DNA from: Antrodiella citrinella
Lineage: Eukaryota; Basidiomycota; Agaricomycetes; Polyporales; Steccherinaceae
Reading direction: 5' to 3'
NCBI GenBank assembly: GCA_004802725.1
Contig: SGPM01000356.1
Location: 1-27,287 of the forward strand
DNA: 27,287 nt
In this document: one piece after another, positions 18,771-27,287 of the stretch
How the letters are laid out: every line of letters begins with the position of its first letter
Numbering within the stretch: position 1 is the stretch's first letter
Notes under the pieces: model-generated
The model's database searches: none
Told to the model about the DNA's origin: nothing
What the model saw: only the letters and a program-made list of their open reading frames with translations
Made by a program: the position numbers and the translations under genes

Positions 18771-19315
18771 GGAGGTTTGTGCAGATGGACGAAACATGGT
18801 GGGAACCCATAAGTATTGCTCATTGTCCTTCCGGAAGCTCTTGCCTCAGTTCCCTTTGTTCGCCCAGGAGTATGGTATCCGTTCCACAACTTCCACGCAC
18901 GGATGTAGGCCCCTGAGAATCAAGCCAGGCGATTTGATTGCGACGGATGTTTCGTGGCCGGGAGGCAGCCACATGAGTTTTATTTCGCCGGTCGTAACGC
19001 TGGAAGTCGAGAGATCCCTTCGTGTGCAGTCTCGAAAAATGCAAGTATCGTAGACATGGACGTTGAGAGCCCCAAGCTCATTCACACGACGAGAATACCT
19101 GAGCAGTCAGCGAGTAATGTTTCGGCCATTTGTCCGGAGGTTCGCCGGATTTGCCCCGTTGTTCACCGGTAAGTGGCGCTGCCGACTGCCATCACCACGG
19201 CACAGGCGGGCGCCGGTCTAAACCCGAACCCACGGCGCACACATTGCCGTTTTCGGTCAAACTTTAGTCGTTTTCGGCGATCCGGGAATTTTCGTTTTCC
19301 CATCACGTGTAGTCA

Positions 19316-19330
19316 TCACGTCGACGCGTC
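19316..19330 (+). promoter_or_regulatory. MCB-like element (ACGCGT) upstream of RNase H1
   Basis: TCACGTCGACGCGTC contains ACGCGT, the core bound in yeasts by the MBF cell-cycle factor that controls DNA replication genes. It lies about 180 nt upstream of the RNase H1 ATG. The same 15 nt recur exactly at 27235-27249. Function is inferred; ACGCGT occurs elsewhere in the window at roughly chance frequency. Confidence 0.3.
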
Positions 19331-19424
19331 TGGCAGCGCGTTCATTTCCCTTTCCCGAGTCATATCTCCTCTTTTGTTCTCCTCAAGACTCGTGTAGGAC
19401 ACGTTGCCTCAAGACAGCGTACGG

Positions 19425-19431
19425 TATAAAA
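19425..19431 (+). promoter_or_regulatory. TATA box of RNase H1
   Basis: TATAAAA within GGTATAAAAGGCAG lies 79-85 nt upstream of the RNase H1 ATG at 19510, a normal distance for a fungal TATA promoter. Confidence 0.55.
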
Positions 19432-19509
19432 GGCAGTCTGGCTATCAGATTCCCGCGTTTCTGGCCCCCCCGAGGACTCCACCCTCTGCCACGGACGACT
19501 CGATTTGCA

Positions 19510-21471
19510 ATGTCGAAAGCTGGTGGCACAAACTACTATGCAGTCGCGAGAGGATGGACGGCAGGTGTCTACACGACCTGGTGAGTATTTTACGTGAAGT
19601 ACCCACCTAATCCAAACTGAATGAGACGTCGGTGTCAGGGAAGAATGCGAGGCTCAGGTCAAGGGCTTCGCAGGCGCCAAGTACAAGAAATTCCACTCGG
19701 CTGAGGAAGCTGAAGACTGGAAAGCACAGTCCGATGGAGGAGTATCTGCCGCGAAGACTATGGATGCAAGATCTGCTGCCAAGCCTTACCCGGATGCTCA
19801 TGCGTCGACGAGCAAAGGCAAAGGACCCGCCGACGCTGCAGAGCACGCTGGGAAAGATGTTGTGTATAGTGACGGGGCGTGCAAAGGCAATGGGAGGGTT
19901 GGGTCTGTTGCTGGAGTGGGTGTGTGGTGGGGTCACAGGGATCCGCGGAATATAGCTGAGCGCTGTCCTGGTTCTCAGACAAACAACCGTGCAGAATTGA
20001 TCGTATGTTCTCTTGACATTCTTGACGAGTGTGATCTACAACTGTCTTTCAGGCCATTATACGTGTGCTCGAAACCACCCCGCGATCTGAACGTCCGTTG
20101 CTCATTCTGACAGACTCTCAGTATAGTATCAAATGTGAGCGGCAGCCAGCGCGCCGTTTTCTGGCTATCTCATCATGTTATTCTAGGTGTCAGGGAATGG
20201 TTACCCAAGTGGAGAAGAGATAACTTCAGAACGTCTAAAGGCACTCCGGTAGCCAACCAGCCTATCATCAAATACCTTGATGCCCTGATCGGTGAGAGGA
20301 AACAGTACGGCCAGTCGGTGAGCCATTACCTTACTATGTCATATACTGCATTAACTTTGCAATTTTCAGGTCGACCTGGGATACGTTAAGGGACACGTGG
20401 GCATCGAAGGCAACGAGGGAGCAGATGCGCAAGCTAACCTCGGCTGCGAGCTGCCAGAAGTAGAAGATCCTGACTGGGAGGCAAAAGGGCTTGCAGTCCA
20501 GCGACGCATCACAGACAGCGGCGCGGTCTCAGCGCTCCCCCACACTCCTGTTGCTTCGACATCTACCAACGCAGTTATGCCCGACCCTGTCAAGCACGGA
20601 GCTATTCTAGCTGCACCTGCGGAAGTCTCACCAGGTGCGGGGAAGAAAACGCGGAAAGATCGGATAGCCGATGCCATCGAAGAGTCGATGAACGCTCCAG
20701 TGCGAGCAACAGCTAGTGCGGCCCCAATCATGTCCTCGTCTGCCACAAGCCGTTTCAAGCCCTCTTCGACACCCGTCGCTGGAGCATCTAAGTCCACTAG
20801 CGCTGCTGCCTCCAGTTCCATTCGCCAACAACGCCTCGAACAAGTCATCGAGGAATCTTTACGATCTCCACCCCCTCCAGATCGCCGCCCTCCCGGCCCT
20901 GTCACACCGACCAAGACCCCAACAGCCCGCGCTGGCCCAGGAGAAGCCATCACCTCCCGCCTCGCAGCGTTCACACCCACCCGCCCCTCACGCGCAGCAG
21001 CAGTGAACGCCGCAGCTCTGACCCCCGATGGAGGGGTGTTCGCTACCGCTGCGGCGCGTGCAGCCTTTACCGACCCTCGTCGTACGCCCAACGAACGGAA
21101 TCGTGAGGCAGGCCCGTCCACCACGCCTATCGTAGCCTCTCTGCGCCGTGGCCGCCCGCAAGAACCGACGTACAAGGATATCGGGATCGAGGCGAAGTTG
21201 TGTGACTGTTGTCGAGACGGGATGCACCGCCGGAACAGCAGGAGCGCGTCGCCGCCTCCTCGCCGAACGACGAGGGAGAGGGAGAGTCAGGAGAGCGCGG
21301 CGAAGGCGCCGTCCATTACGGAGTCGGATCTGAACGTTCGTGCCCTATTTTGTGTTTGTCTGGGATCTTACGTTGCGTTTGTTCTCACTGTTGTTGTTTT
21401 CTTTTGTGTTGCAGGCGTACGCGGCTGGGTTGGTTCCTGATGATGAGTTACTCAACGACCTTAGCTTCTGA
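19510..21471 (+). CDS. Ribonuclease H1 with long disordered C-terminal tail
   Basis: It degrades the RNA strand of RNA-DNA hybrids, in the nucleus and possibly mitochondria. Six exons sum to 1671 nt (556 aa): 19510-19580, 19639-20002, 20053-20134, 20187-20317, 20370-21335, 21415-21471. The N-terminal hybrid-binding domain is at about 8-52 (YYAVARGWTAGVYTTW, then FAGAKYKKFHSAEEAEDW). The RNase H domain runs from about 98 to 245, with catalytic Asp102 (YSDGACKGNG), Glu143 (NNRAEL), Asp166 (LTDSQYS) and Asp235 (GNEGADAQAN), all present. Eukaryotic RNase H1 proteins are usually near 290-350 aa; the extra 300 residues are Pro/Ala/Ser/Arg-rich. They hold two copies of an IEES block (315-322 IADAIEES, 372-379 LEQVIEES) and a CDCC cluster (494-497). 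A last 19-codon exon encodes AYAAGLVPDDELLNDLSF. The last intron uses a weak GTTCGT donor. Confidence 0.93.
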
Positions 21472-21916
21472 AGTGCTGTTCGGGCATGACCTGTCGTGTC
21501 TTTGGGAGCATGGAGATGCTGAACGTATATATATACACTCACTGTACCATTTGCTATGAACTCGGACTAAATGTACAATATACCACCCCTCGCATGATAC
21601 ATGACATGCGCAACACGTTTATGTGATAAGGAGCTCGGAGAGATGATCAAGCCATCATGAGTAACGGTAGATGATTCGACGACAAACTATACGGAGGGAT
21701 AAGGCAATACATAAGGGAAGAAGTACAAACCAGGCACTGTAAATCCTGATTAGAGTCCTCGGGAGACGAGTCAACATACAGCGAATAGTATACAAATAGA
21801 AGAATGGAGGCGGTTGGGAAAACAAGGGAGAAGGAGAACACAAAAGGCGAATAAACATTACGATATCAATGAAGAGACGACGAGTGCGTGCGACGACATA
21901 AAACCCCTGAAGGCTC
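21472..21916. other. Convergent 3' intergenic region
   Basis: RNase H1 (plus) and the bHLH gene (minus) converge here, so both 3' UTRs share these 445 nt. No gene is seen. An alternating AT run (ATATATATA, about 21525) lies just after the RNase H1 stop. Confidence 0.6.
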
Positions 21917-23422
21917 TCACTCGGTGCGCGGTCGCTTCCCCGAATCCCCATCCCCCGCACCTTCCTCTCCCTCTCTGGGCCGCTTGTTGCCATCCTTCGC
22001 CCCGTCTGCCTTCCCCGCATCCGCGTCGGTCGAACCCTCCGCCGGAGGAGGCAGCCCCTTCAAAACCGAGACCTCGCTCTCCAGTCGTTGTCTCGCCGAC
22101 CGCTCCTCCTCCCACAGTCGCCGCATCTCTTCGAGCTGGGCTTGCAGGTCGCCCATCGCCTGGTCCATGAGGAGTTTCTCCAGCGTCCACTTCTCGATAT
22201 TCCGCGCTTCGTTCTCCTTGAGGTGGTGGATGTACTGGACGGCTCGGTTCAGGATAGCACCCTTAGCTTTCTCTCCGGAGCCGTTGGGGACGATACGACC
22301 GAGCTCGTTGATACCTTCGTTGATGTTGCCACGCCTACGACGCTCAACCTCTTTCTGTAAAAGACAAAAGAGAATCGTGAGTATACAAATGAACCTCGGC
22401 GTCAGTGATACTGTGGCGAGACTTACGTGGTTGTCTTTCCGTTGTCTCGTCCACTCTTCGTTCGTCATAGTTGCATTACGTCCGCTGCGACGCCCGCTGA
22501 GACCCTTAGAGTTTTTATCCGACTCGTCTTGGTCGTCGCCGCCATCCATCTGCTCCTGACTGTCGTCTAGAGGCTGCGTCTGCTCGCCTCCATCGGACAC
22601 CTCTGTCCTTATGGAAGAGGTATGAATCGGTTGGCCCATGTTCGGAGGGCCGTTAGGGTGTGAGGCAGGTCCGGGTTGCTGAAGAGGTGGAATGACAGCC
22701 TGGAATTGGTGTTGCATGGGAAGCTGACTGTTGATGGCGGATTGGAAGCTTGATTGAGACAAGTCGGCAAGAGCCTCAGCCGCTGTCGAGTCTTTCGGGT
22801 CACCGGTCTGTGAATATATCGGTCAGTCTCACGAACATCACTGACTCCAGTATCAAAGAAGACGAGGAAGGAGGAATGCGCACGTTGAGTGCGGCGTCAT
22901 TCGTCGCCTACCTCCCAGCGTCGCAGAAGAAGCGTCGGGAAACCAGTAAAAAGTCCGAGCCTTGCTTCAATCGCCATGGAAGAATTCCCAGACGAGATGA
23001 CGCTTTGAGAGAGGTCTATGTCATCTGTGACAACCCCCGAAGGTATTCATAGACCGCAAATCGGTAGAGCAACTCCTTCCTCGACGCGAACGTGACCGTG
23101 TCGAGGATCACGTGGAGTGATTTCCTCGGAACTCTGGAGTCTGTACTGGGTTATACAGGCTCCAGGGCATTGGTACGACAACGACAAAGAGGTACAAGCC
23201 TGGAAATGATGATCCATCAATGAGAAGCAAGAAGCTCACCCTGCTAAAGACCCCTGGGAGATGTTTCAATAGCGCCATGACCTGCTCCTGCCCAAGACCA
23301 AGTGGTAGGGTCTGGGGTACCTCCGTGCTAGTAGACGGGGCGGTCTGGGGAGCAGGTGCATTCGACGAAGATGCAGCAGAAGCTTGTTGTTGGGTGAGTG
23401 CAGGATCCTGCGTCGTGGCCAT
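21917..23422 (-). CDS. bHLH transcription factor, Cbf1-like
   Basis: This is a nuclear DNA-binding dimer. Yeast Cbf1 binds CACGTG and controls sulfur metabolism and centromere function; the role here is inferred. Three exons sum to 1002 nt (333 aa): 23240-23422, 22427-22807, 21917-22354. The N-terminal half is Gln/Ser/Pro-rich and includes a GQEQVMALLKHLPGVF block. The basic region RKDNH|KEVERRRRGN is split by an intron at His188, and the loop and helix 2 follow (INELGRIVPN, KGAILNRAVQYIHHL). His188, Glu192 and Arg196 match the H-x3-E-x3-R pattern of CACGTG binders. A coiled coil follows (about 240-285, DLQAQLEEMRRLWEEERSA), then an acidic/basic tail ending KRPRTE, a possible nuclear localisation signal. 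Intron 1 (432 nt) is long for this genome and could hide a small exon, although direct joining keeps frame (SR|TGDPKDS). Confidence 0.88.
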
Positions 23423-24341
23423 AGTTGCTAGTTACGGCTCCGGAGCAATATAAATGTGCACAGAGACGTTCTGAGGTGATAGGAGTCGCCAAAAGCCGAT
23501 CGAAAGGCGGGCTCTAGCGGGGGCGAGCACAAGGAGGCTACAGATATATGTTTGGAAGAGAAAGTCGCGCTCGCTGTTGTCGACGGCGAGGACAAGGGTT
23601 GCTGAGAGACAGGAAGCGAGCACACGGGAGGTGATCACGGGGGATTTGGGCAAGGTCACGAGAGGGGCACCTGCTCTTTTTCTAGTCCGCACGTGCGAAT
23701 CAGCGCAAGCAGTCGCAAATAACGTCAAGCAAGGACAACCCAGACTCTGTCGAGATCTAGCTCCTTCTGGCAACATTGCCCTTTTAGAATGAATTGCTCC
23801 ACGTGGCATCATGCAAGTCGACTGCAACGTTCCAGTGCAACGATTACTATCTCATGGCCTGCGAAACACACCCTGTGATCTCCTGTGCGACGATCATTAT
23901 CTGCATTGTGGAAGTGCTGCTGCTGCAAGGAATCTATGTACCATCGTGTCGAGATCTATCGAGAGATCGTCGTAGACGCGCTTGTGTAAATGAAATCGAC
24001 ATCACCTGAATATTTGCAAAATATTTGCCTCGAAGGGAGTCAAGTGGTACAATTCACAGTGTAATGATCACTGCCTAATAGCTTCAGCTTCAGTGCATGC
24101 ATGATATCTAATTGCATGGTATCTAATTGACCTCGAGATCCTGGAGTCTGTACCGTGATTCGTTTTGACTTTGGATCAATGTATTCGTGTAAGCGCCCAA
24201 TTATGGCAGTTTGTGGGCGCGGTGCAGCGACTACGGTCCTGGACACGACGCTCACATCCTCTGGTTTTCTCCCGCCTCCGTCATCAACGACAACGACGGC
24301 TTTATTGCTGGCGACGAGTAACGAGTAAGCCGAGCACGACT
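23423..24341. promoter_or_regulatory. Divergent promoter region, bHLH gene / Na+/H+ exchanger
   Basis: These 919 bp lie between two genes that diverge. CACGTG E-boxes, the expected site of the bHLH product, occur at 23690-23695 and 23800-23805, with another inside its intron 1 at 23109-23114. The number of CACGTG sites in the whole window is about what chance predicts. No gene is seen in this stretch. Confidence 0.5.
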
Positions 24342-27003
24342 ATGGCAGGCACTCCGTCCCTCGCCATGCTCCAGACCCCGTCTCCGACGCCCAGCTCACC
24401 GGTTGCTGAGGAAGAAGAGTTCTACTCGTCATGGTCTCTCTTCCTGGTCTGCATGCTCCTGATTCTCTCTCTATGGACGTCGTACTGGTTGCAGATCCGG
24501 AGAATACGCGCGGTGCACGAAACTTTGGTCGCTATCGTGGCAGGAATGTTTGTAGGCTTGATTATTAGGCTGGCACCGGGGACTATGATTCGTGAAATGC
24601 TGGTGAGTTTCCCTCTTCATTCGGATCTGTTTCTGTTCGTAAGGTGGAAGGCATTGGTTGTACGGGAGGGAGGAAGCAAATTGGTATCGAGGAGGGCATG
24701 TTCTCATGGGTATGTCCTCTAACATGTGTGCTATTTATACCTGAAATATCTGACTTGAAGCCTTTGCCCTACGTCCATGTATCAATTCTACTCTCTAGAT
24801 ACCTCTAGCCGCACCAATCAATTCTGCTTATGAGGGACAGGGAGTCTCCTCTGCGCTGCGCAGCCTCACTTCTAGTCAAATGCTCTCCTGTTCCACTTCA
24901 CCGGATGTCATGTTTAGTCTGGCCAGTAATATGATGTAGTTGCTCATTCCCTCACCTTTTCTAGACATTCAAACATACCTTGTTCTTCAACCTACTGTTG
25001 CCTCCGATTATCCTGAACTCTGGGTACGAACTGAAACAGGTACGTGGCCTACACATGATTTTGTGCAATCCCTTGTTTTGTTCGCTCATGTCGCCCTCAG
25101 GAAAACTTCTTCCGGAATTTTGGGTCTATCCTCATATTCGCATTCCTCGGTACCTTCATATCCGCTGTCGGAGTCGGGTGAGAGCTCTCCCATTCTTGCG
25201 TCACGATGTATATTGACCTTACAGCCATATAGTGTTCTGGTCTACATATATTCCTTCCTGGGATTGGAAGGACTCGAGGTATCCTTGATTGAATGCCTCA
25301 TCTTTGGTTCTACTCTTTCAGCGACAGATCCGGTCACGATTCTGGCTATATTCAATCAATACAAAGTCGACCCGAAGCTGTACACGGTCATATTCGGTGA
25401 AAGCTTGTTGAACGATGCCGTCAGTATCGTCATGTACGAGTGAGTACCTGTCAGTCTTTTCACCGCAGATCTGGGTTCTGACCACGCGCGAAGGACATTG
25501 ACCCAGTTCCATGGAACGGAGATCTTCGTGTCTTCCCTGGCTCACGGAGTCGGCATCTTCTTGCTGAATTTTAGCGTTTCCATGGCTCTCGGCGTCACCT
25601 TCGGACTCGCCATGTCACTCCTTCTCAAACATTCTTCTCTCGCTCTCTACCCAGGTATTGAGTCGTGTCTGGTCGCACTGTCGGCATACACGTGCTACTT
25701 CTTCTCGAACGGTATCTCGATGTCCGGCATCGTGTCTCTGCTTTTCTGCGGCATTACCCTCAAGCATTACGCGTACCACACAATGTCACGTCGCACACAA
25801 CGTACTACCAAGTACATCTTCTCCACGCTCGCTCAGCTCACGGAGAATTTCATCTTCATCTACCTCGGCCTGTCGCTCTTCACCAGCCCTCCCTCCTCCA
25901 CCAAAGTGACCAACTACGTGAAGCCGCTATTCATCACGATCACCACGGTCGCCGTTGTGTTCACACGATACGCCGCCGTCTTCCCGCTCTCCGAGGCGAT
26001 CAACTTCTTCCACCGGCACGTACGCGGGCAGAGGACCGAGGAGCTGCCACATTCCTACCAAATGATGCTCTTCTGGGCCGGTCTTCGCGGAGCCGTCGGG
26101 GTTGCGCTTGCTGCTGGATTCAAGGGCGAAAACGCACAGACCCTGCGGATCACTGTGCTCGTTGTCGTGGTGCTAACTGTTGTCGTTTTTGGCGGAACCA
26201 CGGCGCGGATGCTGGAAGTGCTGGGCATCCGGACTGGCGTGGAGGACGAGGGGGCGAGCGACTCTGACGATGAAGAGTATCTTGCGCGGAATCCCTGGAT
26301 GCGGCGGAATGGGCGATGGCAGGATGAGGAAACGTACATGCCTCCACAGTCGTCTACTTTCGGCGGCCGGATGTCTGGTCGCGGACAAGTGGGCGTGCAC
26401 TACGAACCTCGAGTTCAGATCCCGAGGAGCTTCAACCATCAAGCACAGTCCCCAGTATCTCCTTTGAACAACAACACTATCTTCTCCGCTGCGTCCTCGG
26501 ACTCGTATGAATCGGATGGCGGCGAGGTGCTTCCCATGGCTGTAACCTCCCCCATGATTGACCACCACAAAGCGGTGGCAGCAGCAGCAAGAGAAGGCAG
26601 AGAGTCAGGAAGATCAAGCCCGATCGTAGCTGGAACTTCTCAAGAAGCACAGTGGTTCCAAGCGTTAGACGAACGCTACCTCCTTCCCCTATTCTCCAAC
26701 GCTACAGCCAGCCGTACATTCCACGCGCGCAAAGCCCGACGATCTCTAGGCCATCCTCGGGATCCATCGCAGCTGGGTGGGGGGAGTGGGAGCAGGTCTC
26801 CTGCGGACACAGATGACGAGGGGGACGGCGCGGAGTTAGATTTGACGCAACACGCGGGGAGGCGGACGTCGTCGCCTGAACACGCCGGGATGACGTTCCC
26901 GCCGCAGAATGGCTCGAGTGAAGCGAGGATGGAGCGCGGGTTGGCGAGTCCGATGTTGAGGCGGGACAGCGAGGGGGCAAACAGCAGGGATCGGGGGTCA
27001 TAA
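24342..27003 (+). CDS. Sodium/hydrogen exchanger, CPA1 family (Nhx1/NHE type)
   Basis: This membrane antiporter swaps Na+ or K+ for H+. Fungal Nhx1 relatives act in endosomes and vacuoles and set luminal pH and salt tolerance. Five exons sum to 2130 nt (709 aa): 24342-24602, 24965-25039, 25101-25177, 25233-25439, 25494-27003. Visible motifs are [10 protein letters not shown] (94-103, the amiloride-contact region of NHEs), SATDPV (167-172), [13 protein letters not shown] with the ion-binding Asn198-Asp199, and [14 protein letters not shown] (GLRGA at 403-407). About a dozen hydrophobic helices run from residue 28 to 450. A hydrophilic tail of some 250 aa follows, with an acidic SDSDDEEY patch and many Ser/Arg. 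The start is the first in-frame ATG ([10 protein letters not shown]); the frame upstream has only TTG. Intron 1 is 362 nt, but the protein reads [14 protein letters not shown] across it, as in relatives, so no exon is missing. Confidence 0.94.
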
Positions 27004-27287
27004 GGTTTTCTTGTCGTTTCGCTATCGCTATCGTGGTTCTCATACAGTCATATTTGTTGCAGCAAAATTGGACGTCGTAGAAATACTTATGATACTAGTC
27101 TCGGTACCAGACGGATCTACCCGGTCGGAGAATGAAAGAACTGAGGGCACCGACTACGGTAGAACGTCTGGTGAGTTTCGTCTGACCGGGTGTGGGTGTT
27201 CCCCACGTGATCGTTCCTTCGCTGTCAAGACGCGTCACGTCGACGCGTCGCGTTCCTTCCCAGTGTCACTGTAGTGTTCCTCCTCAT
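27004..27287. other. Right-edge intergenic sequence
   Basis: It contains the 3' flank of the exchanger gene. At 27231-27249 two ACGCGT cores lie close together, CGCGTCACGTCGACGCGTC, the second within a 15-nt exact match to the RNase H1 promoter (19316-19330). A CACGTG lies at about 27204. These may belong to the promoter of a gene beyond the window. Confidence 0.4.

Larger units (their letters stand above)
18771..19509. promoter_or_regulatory. Divergent promoter region, F-box gene / RNase H1
   Basis: These 739 bp separate two genes that point away from each other, so both promoters lie here. The RNase H1 side holds a repeated CGTTTTCGG (19248-19256 and 19269-19277) plus CGTTTTCCC (19293-19301), a CACGTG-like patch, an ACGCGT core (19324-19329) and a TATA box (19425). 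Nothing stands out on the F-box side. Confidence 0.6.

Noticed and set aside
20366..21175. Minus-strand open frame of 269 codons
   Set aside because: It is antisense to the Pro/Ala/Arg-rich tail of RNase H1. GC-rich coding DNA often leaves the opposite strand open, and the translation is Ala/Gly/Arg/Ser filler.
23109..23805. CACGTG boxes in intron 1 and upstream of the Cbf1-like gene as an autoregulatory loop
   Set aside because: Several other CACGTG sites occur in the window, including inside coding exons. Their total is close to the chance expectation for a 6-mer in 27 kb, so the sequence alone does not support autoregulation.
24165..24341. N-terminal extension of the Na+/H+ exchanger
   Set aside because: The upstream frame starts only at TTG and its sequence (Arg/Trp/His-rich) is unlike exchanger N-termini. 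The ATG at 24342 fits.
1..27287. CRISPR arrays, bacterial operons, secondary-metabolite core genes
   Set aside because: No direct-repeat array, no Shine-Dalgarno-linked operon, and no polyketide, peptide or terpene synthase is present. The DNA is intron-rich fungal sequence.

Overview
The window is nuclear DNA from a filamentous basidiomycete, most likely an Agaricomycete. The evidence is dense short spliceosomal introns (mostly 50-65 nt, GT-AG), a Galpha subunit of the basidiomycete type with a long acidic insertion and a DVGGS switch II, and an F-box protein of a style I know from Agaricomycetes. All gene models were spliced by hand from the sequence. For seven of them I summed the exons and the total was a whole number of codons. 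No database search was possible.

Layout. Positions 1-4056 hold no intact gene. This stretch contains three copies of an LTR-like core promoter (two plus, one minus), a G-rich inverted repeat, one ambiguous base (1783) and two decayed plus-strand fragments of a medium-chain dehydrogenase gene. From 4057 to 14429 four intact genes all lie on the minus strand: a Galpha subunit (482 or 483 aa, with two tandem alternative last exons), an MFS monocarboxylate-type transporter (445 aa, 14 exons including probable 4-nt and 10-nt microexons), a secreted GDSL/SGNH esterase (324 aa), and the intact dehydrogenase (about 351 aa) that is the parent or sister of the fragments. A third dehydrogenase fragment lies upstream of it on the minus strand.

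From 16175 to the right edge the region looks like conserved housekeeping DNA: a 623-aa F-box protein (minus), diverging from RNase H1 (plus, 556 aa, intact catalytic residues and a long disordered tail), which converges on a Cbf1-like bHLH factor (minus, 333 aa), which diverges from a CPA1-type Na+/H+ exchanger (plus, 709 aa).

The neighbouring genes do not form an obvious pathway or cluster. The transporter, the secreted esterase and the dehydrogenase could all serve carbon use, but that is only inference. The most interesting signal is the duplicated terminal exon of the Galpha gene, which would let one gene make two G proteins differing only in the last 16-17 residues, the part that contacts the receptor.
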